From contig JAGLIS010000065.1 in NCBI GenBank assembly GCA_023142835.1, positions 1 to 25,238 of the forward strand: a stretch of 25,238 nucleotides of DNA. The letters run 5' to 3'. A model generated the notes under the pieces. That model searched no databases, had not been told where the DNA came from, and saw only the letters and a program-made list of their open reading frames with translations. This document shows, one piece after another, positions 1 through 8,157 of this stretch; position 1 is the stretch's first letter; each line of letters opens with the position of its first letter. Position numbers and translations under genes: made by a program. The DNA comes from Candidatus Pacearchaeota archaeon. GTDB lineage: Archaea; Nanobdellota; Nanobdellia; Pacearchaeales; GW2011-AR1.

Positions 1-1
1 T

Positions 2-976
2 AATTTTAGAGAAGAATATTTACTAAATACGATGATTCCATTTCCAACAATAAAAAATCACACAAGTCCCGAAAAAATAAAAGAGTATGTGTCGTTACTT
101 GTACAAAATATCATAGACAAAGAGGGACGAATAAGAGAAAAACATAAACTAATTGATGATAAAGTAAAAAAAGAATTAGCCGAGAATCAGAATCATAATA
201 GATTTAAATTTAATTATCCAAAAATTTCAGAAATAAAAAAAGAAACGAGATTAGATACTGGACTCTATGAAAAAGGATTTAAAAAAATTGATAATTTAAT
301 TAATAATTATAAACATGGGTTCTTTCAGATTCCATACAATTTATTTAAAAGTGGCTCAACACCCAAAATAAGATTATTTAATCCAAAAAGCAAGAAATTC
401 AATTGGGTAACTCCCACTAATATTTTTGGTGAAGGATTTTATAATCCAATAATTACAATAGATATGAAAATTTCAAATAACATAAACAAAGATTGCATAT
501 TATTCATTAATAGAACTTCTAAGGGTAAAAAGGGGGAATTTGTAGGAATTACTTGTTTTTATGATTTTGGAGAATATGGATGTGGTCATCATAATCAAGG
601 ATTATATAAAGTTGATAAATTCGAGAAGGATAAATTATTATTTATAGTATCTATAATAAATTCAAATTTATTAAGGGAAATTTGTGGATACTCTTCACTA
701 GGTTCTAAAATGAAGGAATTGAAATCTTATGATTTTTCTAAACTAAAGTTTCCGAATTTCCCAAAAGAGAGAGAAAATGAAATTATTAATTTGTATTATA
801 ATAAACTAAATAAAAATGATAATTTAAATTCGAAAAATTATTTAAACAAAGAATTTGAGAGAAATAATAAATTAGGCATTTTCCAATTAGATATAGAAAT
901 ATTTAAATTGAGAGGATTACTGGAAGAAATTATAGATAAAATAATAATAAATGAAAAAATTGAAATTAATTATTAA
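2..976 (+). CDS. hsdS: Type I restriction-modification specificity subunit (HsdS), 3' part, cut by window edge
   Basis: The reading frame is open from base 2, so the gene starts outside the window; the ATG at 32 is internal (upstream residues NFREEYLLNT continue the same helix-like text). HsdS subunits hold two target-recognition domains, each followed by a long helix, and set which DNA sequence a type I methylase/nuclease recognises. Here I see a charged helical spacer (about residues 10-55 from base 32), then a target-recognition-like domain starting near FKFNYPKISEIKK. That domain ends in the characteristic SKMKELKSYDFSKLKFPNFP stretch, followed by a second helical region. Codons are extremely AT-rich (ATA, AGA, AAA), more so than the ribosomal genes, which fits horizontal transfer. 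It could instead be the specificity half of a fused methylase-specificity protein; the missing 5' part would decide. Family call by motif style only. Confidence 0.7.
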   Translation, partial: NFREEYLLNTMIPFPTIKNHTSPEKIKEYVSLLVQNIIDKEGRIREKHKLIDDKVKKELAENQNHNRFKFNYPKISEIKKETRLDTGLYEKGFKKIDNLINNYKHGFFQIPYNLFKSGSTPKIRLFNPKSKKFNWVTPTNIFGEGFYNPIITIDMKISNNINKDCILFINRTSKGKKGEFVGITCFYDFGEYGCGHHNQGLYKVDKFEKDKLLFIVSIINSNLLREICGYSSLGSKMKELKSYDFSKLKFPNFPKERENEIINLYYNKLNKNDNLNSKNYLNKEFERNNKLGIFQLDIEIFKLRGLLEEIIDKIIINEKIEINY

Positions 977-1050
977 TGAAAATAAGTTTTGAGAGATAGA
1001 TTGAAAATGGGAAGAATTCTGTAAGAAAAGCGAATAAGAAAGGAATTAGG

Positions 1051-1198
1051 ATGAATTGTTTTAGTTCCAATCCAGAAGAGAAAGCCTTGTTTGATTATTA
1101 TATCCATTATGACTTAATTAAAAAAAACTTGGTGGTTAGTAATAGCTACATGGATTTTAGCTATAGCCACTATATTGTTAATTAAATTTTCTGTGTAA
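1051..1198 (+). pseudogene. Small tail-anchored membrane protein, frameshifted at an A8 run
   Basis: From ATG 1051 the frame encodes a soluble start (MNCFSSNPEEKALFDYYIHY) and then 24 further residues with no hydrophobic segment, stopping at 1183-1185. In the +1 frame, directly after the run of eight A at 1120-1127, lies an excellent transmembrane segment (WWLVIATWILAIATILLIKF) ending at TAA 1196-1198. Removing one A joins the two into a 48-residue protein with a C-terminal membrane anchor. This is either a sequencing/assembly indel, a genuine homopolymer mutation, or a chance open frame. A purine-rich AGGAATTAGG sits just before the ATG. I do not recognise the family. Confidence 0.4.
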
Positions 1199-1280
1199 AA
1201 AGTAATCTCTTATTCAGACTTTATACACAAAGCTGGTTTCTTCTTGCCCCTAACAAATAAGTACAAATCTCAAATTAGAC

Positions 1281-1345
1281 ATAACAATTTTTAATCGAAC
1301 TTATTTGAAAAATATTTCATAAATTAATTATTCTCTTGGATGCGG
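1281..1345 (+). repeat. Direct repeat copy 1 (~62-65 bp), flanking the 2126-aa gene
   Basis: This stretch aligns almost end to end with 8082-8143 in the same orientation. Both contain TCGAACTTATT, TATTTCATAAAT and TTATTCT, and end with TTGGATGCGG; the differences are a few substitutions and single-base indels (roughly 85% identity by eye). The two copies bracket the minus-strand surface-protein gene, about 6.8 kb apart. No third copy was noticed in the window. Confidence 0.75.
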
Positions 1346-1416
1346 TGTATAGCCTACAGACATATGTCACCTAATTCTACAGTTTTGAAACCAATACAAC
1401 TCTTATTGTTTAACTA

Positions 1417-4400
1417 TTATTGTTTAACATTTATTTTTTTCATAGCTCTTGAAGAAATTGTCCAAATGTTTCTCTGATCTCTGTTTAACATTTTTCCGAT
1501 TTCGCTGTATTTCATTTTATTTTCATGCAAGTATGACACAAGAGATTCTAGTACGGTTAAATTTCGGTTTTCTAAAATGGTTATTGGAACACAGGTATCG
1601 TCGTCAGATACTTCTAAAAATTCGTCGTTTTTAGCAATAGCCCTATTATATGAAGACCATATCGTTCTTTGATCTCGTTTCAACTCTAGTCCGATTTCGC
1701 TGTAGCTCATCCTTAGATTCTCTCGCATGTATTTTGTGATTGCTTCCAGTCCACCGATTTTTTCGCTGAAGATTGCGATTGGTATTGAAACCGCTTTCAT
1801 CCCTTCAATATTTCGGATAGCCTTTCTGCTGATTCTGTATTTCTTTCTTATTTCCTCGACGAAGGCATTCAGTATCTCGAAACTGTTCAGACCATATTCT
1901 TCCATTGTGCTCTCTAATATAAGACAAGCTGCTCCAGCCAGTTTATCTCCCTCGTAACTCTCTTTTCCTTTTGTCCATTTGACGAGTAATTCGACAACTT
2001 CTAATTTGCCCAAATCGTGCCTCTTTCGGATTGTGTTTAGAATTGAACTGACCGACTCGACGACATCTTTGTCTAATTTTATTATACCTTTTTTCTTTCT
2101 TCCTGCTGGGACAAATAGGACTAGGAAAATTCTGATTGTCCATGAGAGTGCTTCGGATGAATAGTCTTGTGTATTGATGTCGCTTGGGACACCTTTTAGA
2201 CAGAAGTATAATTGTTCTTGTCCCGATGTTGCGTTTGCGAGGTTCAAGGTGTTGTTCCCTCTTTCTAATATTGCTGAGAGAATCGTCACGTTGGTAGCGT
2301 TGGACATTGTGTTCCCCGAGCATCCGTCTGTTGCGTTGTCGACGGTAAAGTTGTGTGCGTAGATGTAGTCTGTGGTTACTTCAGCACCTTGAAGGTCGTA
2401 ACCTCTAACACTTATGTTTAAGCTCTCCTTGTTTCCTGTGTTGTTTATTACAATGGGGTGACTTGTGGAAGGAATGTCCGTATCTGTAAGATTTATTGTT
2501 CCCCACTCCAAAGCCGTCGGTGACATGACCATCGCCGTTAATAATTCGTACGTAAAATTCGTCGAGGAGTTTTCTGCACTCTCTCCACTATCGTCCTGAA
2601 TCGTGACGTTGATTGTCCAGTTTCCAGCGTCGTCGAAATACAACATACCGACGGTGCAAGAATAGTTCGCTTCATTTCCTGAGGCGCTTAGCTCGACACA
2701 AGAAGTGTTCAGCCTCGTGGTTTCTCCATCTTTTTGGAATCTTGCTTGAGCAGTTGAGGAGTTAAGATCTGTCGCACCGTCGGTGTCGTTGACTGTGAAA
2801 TTAAAAGTAACGTTTCTTACGTTTCCTTCTAAAGGAGTTTGTGAAGAGATTGATTCGACGGAGATTATTTGTGGGGGGGTGTTTGCACTGGTGTTAACAA
2901 CGTAATCCCTTTCAATAGAACTATTCGGATTTTCGCTGGTTCCGTTTCCCCAAGAGTACCATTTGTAAAGGTAAGTTCCGTCGGCTGAGAATATGTGAGA
3001 TGCGTTATAAATATTAAAGGATAGATTCGTCGCTGTTATGTTGGTTCCGTTGATTTCTAATAAGACGGTTCCGTTTGTGTTTTCTAGTGTTACGTTAAAC
3101 CAACCTGTTCCGCTTCCCTCCAATGTTGCGTTGTTGTCTTGGTAGTTTGAGAACTGTGGATAGGTTGTGTCCATATCTATATACCCACCATCATATATAA
3201 GCCAACTATGATCTCCGATTAAAGTATCATTCCTAGCACTCGTCGCTACAGAACTATACTTTAAATTCGCTCCATAGAATGTAACACCATTTTTCAAATT
3301 AGGCGTCAAACCAGCCCAACCAATCAACAAACTATTATAATTCGGCGTCGACAAATTAACCTCTGCAAACATATAAGTCATATCTGTAACAGCCGAAACA
3401 TTCCAGTTTCCTAGGTCTTGGTCGAAGACGCTAGCATTATTGAACATAGCATACATGCTTGGGATTTTTGATGTGTCCCAGTTGTTTAGGGGTTGGTTGA
3501 ATGCGTTAGCCCAATCGAACATATAACTCATACTTGTGACGCTGGAGGTGTTCCAGTTGTTTAGGGGTTGGTTGAAGGCGATAGCATGATAGAATACTGC
3601 ATACATGTTTGTGACGCTGGAGGTGTTCCAGTTGGAGATGTTGCCGTTGAAGGCGTAAGTAAAAGCGAACATAAGACTCATATCTGTGACGCTGGAGGTG
3701 TTCCAGTTGTTTAGGGGTTGGTTGAAGGTATTAGTATAAGCGAACATCCAACTCATATTCGTAACTTCTCCACTAACATCATCAAACCAATCCTCTGCCG
3801 TAAAAGTCGTAATTCCCGACGCATCCCTAAACATCTGATAAGAACTATTTATCCCCGTCAAACTATTCGACATCGGCGTCAAAATATCATTCAACAAATC
3901 CTCCGTCCCCTCATAAAACGAAACCCGATTCACATAACCAGTCAAAGAAATATTATAATCTCCAGCACTTGCATATTCGTAGCTCCTCAACCCCGTCCCA
4001 TTATAAGTATCATTATTCCCATCACCCCAATCTACAAATAAATTAAGTGCATTATCAGTCTGGAAACTAAATGTCTCAGGACTTCCCGTCGTATTTATAT
4101 GGAATTTAAATGGTCCAGTCGAATTAATAATATAATTCCTTTCTTCTGAAACATTATATTTCTCTGATGTCCCATTTCCCCAAGAGTGCCATTTGTAAGG
4201 ATAAGTTCCTCCACTTGAAAAAGTGTGTGATACGTTATAAATATTAAAAGATAAATTTGTTGCAGTGATATTGTTTCCGTTGATTTCCAGTAAGACTGTT
4301 CCGTTTGTGTTTTCTACAGTTACATTGAAGTGTCCTGTTCCACTGTCATTAAAAGTTGCGTTGTCGTCCCAGTAATTTGAGAAGGTTGGGTATGTTGTAT

Positions 4401-7400
4401 CTGGAGGTTCACCAGATGGGTTCAAATTAACAGTTCTGTCTTCTGTGCTATTTTCCTGGATTGAACTGTTTCCATGACTTGAATTAAATAAGACATCAAT
4501 CAAATAGATTTCTTTTAAAACTGTTGTTACATTTAATTCCCAAGATACATTCCATGATTGTCCTTGTGAAAGGCTTGAGGGAGACGTTTTGGGATTTTCT
4601 CCTTCCTCCTCTGCTACAGTCCATATCAACCTATATTCATAAGCCCCATTATTGTCACTCTTTAAGGAAATCTGGCTCCCTGTTGCATTATAACAATACC
4701 AACCAACTAGCCTCATAGCAGCAGGGCGGGAGAGCCTCAGATAGAATTGTAATGGATCCAACGCCCAACAGGCTGATGGAACTGTGGAATTACTTTGTCC
4801 ATTACCACTCTTCTGTTCTAATTTAGCTCCTAATACTCCTGTGGGTTTTGAATAATTAAAATAATGCATTCCCTCACTGTATACTATAGTGTCTCCATAA
4901 CTATCCCAATTTCCATCATAAGTATCTGAACAAGGATATGTAGCACTCCAATCTCCCCCACAAGATGTTGCATTAGCATCATCCTGATAAACTTCACTAG
5001 TTCCACTAATATAAAACGGCTCTCCATCCTTAGTTATATTAATATCTGTATCCGGATTTGTTGTTAAATTATATCTTGCCAAACCTGAAACATTTCCACA
5101 TTTTGCATTTGAACCACCTTCACAAGTAACTGTTGCATTTATTGTTAGATTTGTGTCTCCTGTTGAATATACTGAATCATCGTCTGGTTTTGAAATTGAG
5201 ACATTTAACCAGCCATAGGAAAAAATTTCACAATCAACAGTAAGGGAATTATTTGAAGTATCTTCGTCGGAAGTTACATTAAAAACAGCTTGAAATGTCC
5301 CTTGAGTCGCATTTGAACAAGTTATTAAAACTTCATCAGATTGTCCATTCGACATTGTTCTTTGTGTCCAATTTGTTGTTATTTGAGTGCAATTTCCTGT
5401 ACAAGTTAGGGTAACATTGGTGTTAGTCTTTGTAGACTCAATTTCTAGAACAGAAGTTATATTATTAGTGCTTTCTCCTAAATCTAAAGACGACTGATTC
5501 CATTCAACAGCAATAGAAGGTATCAAAGCAACACCAATGTGAGCATGTTCATCATTAGCCCAAGTCCATGTCATTGTTAAAGAATCTTCAGTAACATCTC
5601 CATAAGACATACCTATTACATCCTCTCCTGCATCATAATTTATTAGTTCTGTTTGATTGCCTCCATAAGTGAGTAATGGGTCTCTATCTACTGCAATTAC
5701 ATCTACAACTACATCACCTGATTTAGCAGGAACAGTAATGGAAGAACTTGTACAGGAAGCTCCAACACATCCTAGTGTAGTTACTGTAGACAAATTTACA
5801 GAATCAACACCGTAAAAAACCACGCTTCCACCAGTTGCTTCTTCTGCATTTTTATTTGTAAATGTAACATTAACTGGCAAAGAAGCTCCACAATCAGGAT
5901 TAGATAGATTCCACATTTCAACCTGTTCTTCACTATCACTACTATCTTCATAACCAACTCTGCTCATTGGAGTTCCATTATAAGTTATTGAATCAATATT
6001 TGGACTTGCATCTTGGTCTATCGCTACTCCAACTATTAAAATCATATCCTCCCCACAAGTAAAATTGTAATCCCATGTCATCCCATCGGATAGTGCATCT
6101 GTGTTACCTGTTGCTGAAGTTCCATTTGTTATTGGGTCAATTATATGGTCAAATTCTATTTCTCCGTCGATAACTTTCAAATCAAATGTGTCCTGAGTTC
6201 CCTGAAGATTTGTTAGATAAATTTTGTTATATTCATCTGAGTTTATCGTAGTGAATTCTGCAATTAGTTCAGTGTCATTGACTTCATAGATTTGTACTTT
6301 CGGAGTTCCAGAAACTACTCGAGGATAGATTGTTATATCTCTTGAAGAGTCTAGGGGAATTTCAAAGGTTATCCTGATATGATGTTCTTCAGGAATTGTT
6401 TCTGACCAAATGCTATCTAACTGGGAAACCTCATCATAAATATCTGAAATAAACTCTCTGTTCTCGTCGAGATGTTCTGCTTTTATAATAACGATTATTT
6501 CAAATGTCTGGCTATCTGAATTTGGCGAAATCCATTCGATGTAATCATAGATGCCATTATCATTTTTATCTTCAATTTTCTGGATAGGGATATACTTGTC
6601 TTCTTCAACCCAATAAATTTTTACCGAGAAAGGATTTTTAACGTTGAGATTTTCATCGAGTTCAGTGAAAGTAAGAACATCCCCATAAACTAATTTTTTA
6701 GGTCCTGTAATTTTCACTTTTTTTCCTTTTTTAGTTTTCTCTTCAGTAGAATATGGAGCTGGAGTTTCGTAAGTTAGTTCATACTCCGTCGCTGTATCGT
6801 CAATTTCGAGGGTTTGATTTATTTCTTCTTCGATATCCTGAACTACCTGTCCAGTGATTGTGCTGAAAATTTTTCCGAAGAAATTTAAAAGGTTCTTGAA
6901 AAATCTGGTGATGAAATTATCGGTGCCCACGTCGGAGATAACTCCACCAGTGATTGAAAATTTGGCTTCCTTGTCTTCTTTAATTTTCTTGACTAAAACT
7001 TTAGTTGCACTCTTTGGTAGTTCGACATTAATTTTCTTGACTTCGTCTAGAGTGATCTGCTTTATCCATTGGACTGGTTGTCCAAGAACTGCCGGAAGTT
7101 GTGTTGTAGTTATAGTTACTCCCTCGACGACCGCAGTTATGTTTTCTTCAGGGACGGTTATGTTTTCTTCGGGGGTGGTTATGTTTAACTCTTCAAGACT
7201 TTCATTCAATTCAATAGTTGCGTTGTCGACGAGAATAGTCTCGTTTGTGATGATTTCAGATATATTTTGCTCTTCAGGAGATATATTTAATGGCTCTTCG
7301 AAGGTAATGTTCTCGTCGGTGATTTCGGTTTCATCCTCTAAAATTGGAATCTCTTCTACCTCGTCGGTGATATCCCCTAAAATTATTTCTTCATCTATAA

Positions 7401-7797
7401 CGCCTGTAAAATTTTCAGAATCATTGTCTTGAATAACGAACCCTACCATTGCTGGTCCAATATAAAACCCTGACCATAATATTATTGATAGAGCAAACAG
7501 CGAGGAGAAAACCTTTAAAGTTTTATTTTTTGAGATTATTTTTTTATATTTTCTAATTTCCGCGTTACAATAACGAACGTAATTTTCATAATAATTAAGC
7601 CACTCAGAAATTGTTTGTCCATCTATTTTTTTCTCATGTTCCCAAAGATATTGTGCATACGAAATTTCCTTATTTTTGTAACTTTCATCTAACTGATTTT
7701 TAATCCTTAAAATACTATTTTTTCCCTGTTCTGCTAACCGAATTCTACCCTGAGTCCTATCTATTGCAGCTCTTGCTGAGTTTGTATATATCATCAC
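1417..7797 (-). CDS. Giant surface protein with DUF285 repeats and C-terminal helix-turn-helix pair
   Basis: The first start is GTG at 7797, directly followed by ATG at 7794; a TATA box 26 bp upstream makes either one leaderless. Seen in order: a charged helical head 1-90; a transmembrane segment ~91-118; an acidic Thr/Glu-rich linker; a module ~235-558 shared with the 2308-residue protein (IYWVEEDKY, HLDENREFI, QDTFDLK); a Cys-containing beta domain ~568-765; Ig-like domains, including a duplicated pair at ~1139-1226 and ~1549-1636; a PKD-like segment ~1240-1300 (VDWGDGNNDTYNG); BspA-type DUF285 repeats ~1339-1466 (FNQPLNNWNTSSVT); and a membrane-proximal domain ~1751-1890. It then crosses into IFLVLFVPAGRKKKG and a C-terminal segment 1900-2126 rich in helices, with two similar HTH repeats (MSYSEIGLELKRDQRTIW and MKYSEIGKMLNRDQRNIW). 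Many NxS/T sequons mark the middle as extracellular. Likely an adhesin or receptor; the HTH tail would have to be cytoplasmic, which is unusual. Confidence 0.85.
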   Translation of the reverse strand: MMIYTNSARAAIDRTQGRIRLAEQGKNSILRIKNQLDESYKNKEISYAQYLWEHEKKIDGQTISEWLNYYENYVRYCNAEIRKYKKIISKNKTLKVFSSLFALSIILWSGFYIGPAMVGFVIQDNDSENFTGVIDEEIILGDITDEVEEIPILEDETEITDENITFEEPLNISPEEQNISEIITNETILVDNATIELNESLEELNITTPEENITVPEENITAVVEGVTITTTQLPAVLGQPVQWIKQITLDEVKKINVELPKSATKVLVKKIKEDKEAKFSITGGVISDVGTDNFITRFFKNLLNFFGKIFSTITGQVVQDIEEEINQTLEIDDTATEYELTYETPAPYSTEEKTKKGKKVKITGPKKLVYGDVLTFTELDENLNVKNPFSVKIYWVEEDKYIPIQKIEDKNDNGIYDYIEWISPNSDSQTFEIIVIIKAEHLDENREFISDIYDEVSQLDSIWSETIPEEHHIRITFEIPLDSSRDITIYPRVVSGTPKVQIYEVNDTELIAEFTTINSDEYNKIYLTNLQGTQDTFDLKVIDGEIEFDHIIDPITNGTSATGNTDALSDGMTWDYNFTCGEDMILIVGVAIDQDASPNIDSITYNGTPMSRVGYEDSSDSEEQVEMWNLSNPDCGASLPVNVTFTNKNAEEATGGSVVFYGVDSVNLSTVTTLGCVGASCTSSSITVPAKSGDVVVDVIAVDRDPLLTYGGNQTELINYDAGEDVIGMSYGDVTEDSLTMTWTWANDEHAHIGVALIPSIAVEWNQSSLDLGESTNNITSVLEIESTKTNTNVTLTCTGNCTQITTNWTQRTMSNGQSDEVLITCSNATQGTFQAVFNVTSDEDTSNNSLTVDCEIFSYGWLNVSISKPDDDSVYSTGDTNLTINATVTCEGGSNAKCGNVSGLARYNLTTNPDTDINITKDGEPFYISGTSEVYQDDANATSCGGDWSATYPCSDTYDGNWDSYGDTIVYSEGMHYFNYSKPTGVLGAKLEQKSGNGQSNSTVPSACWALDPLQFYLRLSRPAAMRLVGWYCYNATGSQISLKSDNNGAYEYRLIWTVAEEEGENPKTSPSSLSQGQSWNVSWELNVTTVLKEIYLIDVLFNSSHGNSSIQENSTEDRTVNLNPSGEPPDTTYPTFSNYWDDNATFNDSGTGHFNVTVENTNGTVLLEINGNNITATNLSFNIYNVSHTFSSGGTYPYKWHSWGNGTSEKYNVSEERNYIINSTGPFKFHINTTGSPETFSFQTDNALNLFVDWGDGNNDTYNGTGLRSYEYASAGDYNISLTGYVNRVSFYEGTEDLLNDILTPMSNSLTGINSSYQMFRDASGITTFTAEDWFDDVSGEVTNMSWMFAYTNTFNQPLNNWNTSSVTDMSLMFAFTYAFNGNISNWNTSSVTNMYAVFYHAIAFNQPLNNWNTSSVTSMSYMFDWANAFNQPLNNWDTSKIPSMYAMFNNASVFDQDLGNWNVSAVTDMTYMFAEVNLSTPNYNSLLIGWAGLTPNLKNGVTFYGANLKYSSVATSARNDTLIGDHSWLIYDGGYIDMDTTYPQFSNYQDNNATLEGSGTGWFNVTLENTNGTVLLEINGTNITATNLSFNIYNASHIFSADGTYLYKWYSWGNGTSENPNSSIERDYVVNTSANTPPQIISVESISSQTPLEGNVRNVTFNFTVNDTDGATDLNSSTAQARFQKDGETTRLNTSCVELSASGNEANYSCTVGMLYFDDAGNWTINVTIQDDSGESAENSSTNFTYELLTAMVMSPTALEWGTINLTDTDIPSTSHPIVINNTGNKESLNISVRGYDLQGAEVTTDYIYAHNFTVDNATDGCSGNTMSNATNVTILSAILERGNNTLNLANATSGQEQLYFCLKGVPSDINTQDYSSEALSWTIRIFLVLFVPAGRKKKGIIKLDKDVVESVSSILNTIRKRHDLGKLEVVELLVKWTKGKESYEGDKLAGAACLILESTMEEYGLNSFEILNAFVEEIRKKYRISRKAIRNIEGMKAVSIPIAIFSEKIGGLEAITKYMRENLRMSYSEIGLELKRDQRTIWSSYNRAIAKNDEFLEVSDDDTCVPITILENRNLTVLESLVSYLHENKMKYSEIGKMLNRDQRNIWTISSRAMKKINVKQ
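2891..3167 (-). repeat. Duplicated Ig-like module, distal copy
   Basis: Residues ~1549-1636 of the 2126-residue protein. They closely repeat residues ~1139-1226 (4119-4400): both contain TNGTVLLEING, NITATNLSFNIYN and Y.YKW.SWGNGTSE. The DNA is also clearly similar, indicating an internal duplication. Confidence 0.8.
3419..3774 (-). repeat. DUF285 (BspA-type) tandem repeats
   Basis: About five units of ~25 codons with the pattern MFxxAxxFNQPLNNWNTSSV. At DNA level the plus strand repeats a GCTGGAGGTGTTCCAGTTG / TTTAGGGGTTGGTTGAA pattern. Units of this kind are known from mycoplasma lipoproteins, BspA-like proteins and Trichomonas surface proteins. The block is G/T-rich on the plus strand while the flanking sequence of the same gene (about 3180-3400 and 3780-4140) is A/C-rich, so its composition changes abruptly. 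Confidence 0.8.
4119..4400 (-). repeat. Duplicated Ig-like module, proximal copy
   Basis: Residues ~1139-1226 of the 2126-residue protein, the partner of 2891-3167. The two copies flank the PKD-like segment and the DUF285 repeat block, as if that block sits between duplicated linkers. Confidence 0.8.
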
Positions 7798-7813
7798 TTA
7801 TTATGTGTGTATT
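7796..7813 (-). promoter_or_regulatory. 18-bp direct repeat over the start of the 2126-aa gene
   Basis: Minus-strand text AATACACACATAATAAGT; it matches the repeat at 7847-7864 at 16 of 18 positions. It overlaps the predicted transcription start/start codon, a position suited to a repressor. Its 13-base core (CTTATTATGTGTG on the plus strand) recurs at 16508-16520 before another surface gene. Confidence 0.4.
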
Positions 7814-7817
7814 TTAA

Positions 7818-7825
7818 CTTATAAA
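7818..7825 (-). promoter_or_regulatory. TATA box of the 2126-aa surface gene
   Basis: Plus strand CTTATAAA, i.e. TTTATAAG on the minus strand. Its centre is ~26 bp from the GTG/ATG start at 7797/7794, predicting a leaderless transcript. Confidence 0.6.
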
Positions 7826-7846
7826 TCTTTATAATATTCGATAATT

Positions 7847-7864
7847 ACTTACTATGTATGTATT
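7847..7864 (-). promoter_or_regulatory. Upstream copy of the 18-bp direct repeat
   Basis: Minus-strand text AATACATACATAGTAAGT, 51 bp upstream of the copy at 7796-7813 and on the other side of the TATA box. The pair could bind one dimeric or looping regulator around the promoter. Confidence 0.35.
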
Positions 7865-8081
7865 ATAATTGATGGGCTAAAACACTAAAATAATCTGAAA
7901 TTTGGATGTTTAAAACTTCGAAAAATTGTTAAAATAAGGAAATTTTGGGACTGGAAAATGGGTAAAAATTTTGGTAAACAGTGTAAACTTTTTTAAGTTA
8001 TTTTGGTAAAAAATTAACAAGAAATTTGGGAAAATTGCTCAAGAATTGTCTCGTTTTTAGGTTTTTTGAAAATTGAGTTTA
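7865..8081. other. AT-rich intergenic DNA without a recognised gene
   Basis: Lies within the 434-bp divergent spacer between the surface gene (7797) and eL21 (8232). It contains a loosely repeated TTTTGGTAAA (two occurrences around 7970-8012) and long A/T runs; no coding frame or RNA fold is convincing. Confidence 0.5.
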
Positions 8082-8143
8082 ATAACTTTTTATCGAACTT
8101 ATTAGAAAATATTTCATAAATAAAGTTATTCTATTGGATGCGG
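8082..8143 (+). repeat. Direct repeat copy 2, abutting the eL21 promoter
   Basis: Partner of 1281-1345. It ends in TTGGATGCGG, five bases before the TATA box of the ribosomal cluster. This copy contains a weak inverted repeat (AACTTATT ... AATAAAGTT). Its position just upstream of the BRE/TATA suggests it may have been the original upstream region of this promoter. Confidence 0.75.
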
Positions 8144-8147
8144 AAAA

Positions 8148-8157
8148 CTTTATAAAG
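8148..8157 (+). promoter_or_regulatory. TATA box of the eL21-rpoF cluster
   Basis: CTTTATAAAG, preceded by a purine-rich GGAAAA (BRE-like). The start of transcription is expected near 8178, giving a ~53-nt leader before ATG 8232. The leader is more GC-rich than its surroundings and has an inverted repeat GACAG ... CTGTC (about 8202-8221). Confidence 0.6.

Larger units (their letters stand above)
977..1416. other. Intergenic stretch, 440 bp, after hsdS
   Basis: Apart from the broken small ORF at 1051-1198, it contains one copy of a ~62-bp direct repeat (1281-1345), a perfect 10-bp palindrome GACATATGTC at 1359-1368, and a 14-bp-period repeat of TTATTGTTTAAC at the 3' end of the large minus-strand gene (about 1402-1427). 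No other coding sequence is convincing on either strand. Confidence 0.6.

Noticed and set aside
1359..1368. GACATATGTC palindrome as an operator
   Set aside because: It is an isolated 10-bp palindrome with no gene start or promoter next to it; such short palindromes occur by chance.
1943..2323. 126-codon minus-strand frame, Arg-rich, inside the 2126-aa gene
   Set aside because: It overlaps the last ectodomain and fusion point in another frame. Composition is Arg/Lys/His junk and it has no recognisable domain.
3419..3774. Regularly spaced repeats as a possible CRISPR array
   Set aside because: The repeats are in frame, ~75 bp apart, and encode the DUF285 pattern; units diverge gradually and there are no unique spacers.
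3718..4041. 107-codon plus-strand frame rich in Ile/Arg/Pro
   Set aside because: Antisense shadow of the PKD-like and first DUF285 segment; the odd composition comes from the local strand skew.
6854..7432. 192-codon open frame on the plus strand, Ser/Val/Ile-rich
   Set aside because: It is the complement of the acidic Glu/Thr linker and head module of the minus-strand surface gene. The repetitive SSGTVMFSSG pattern arises from reading that repeat backwards, and there is no promoter or SD.
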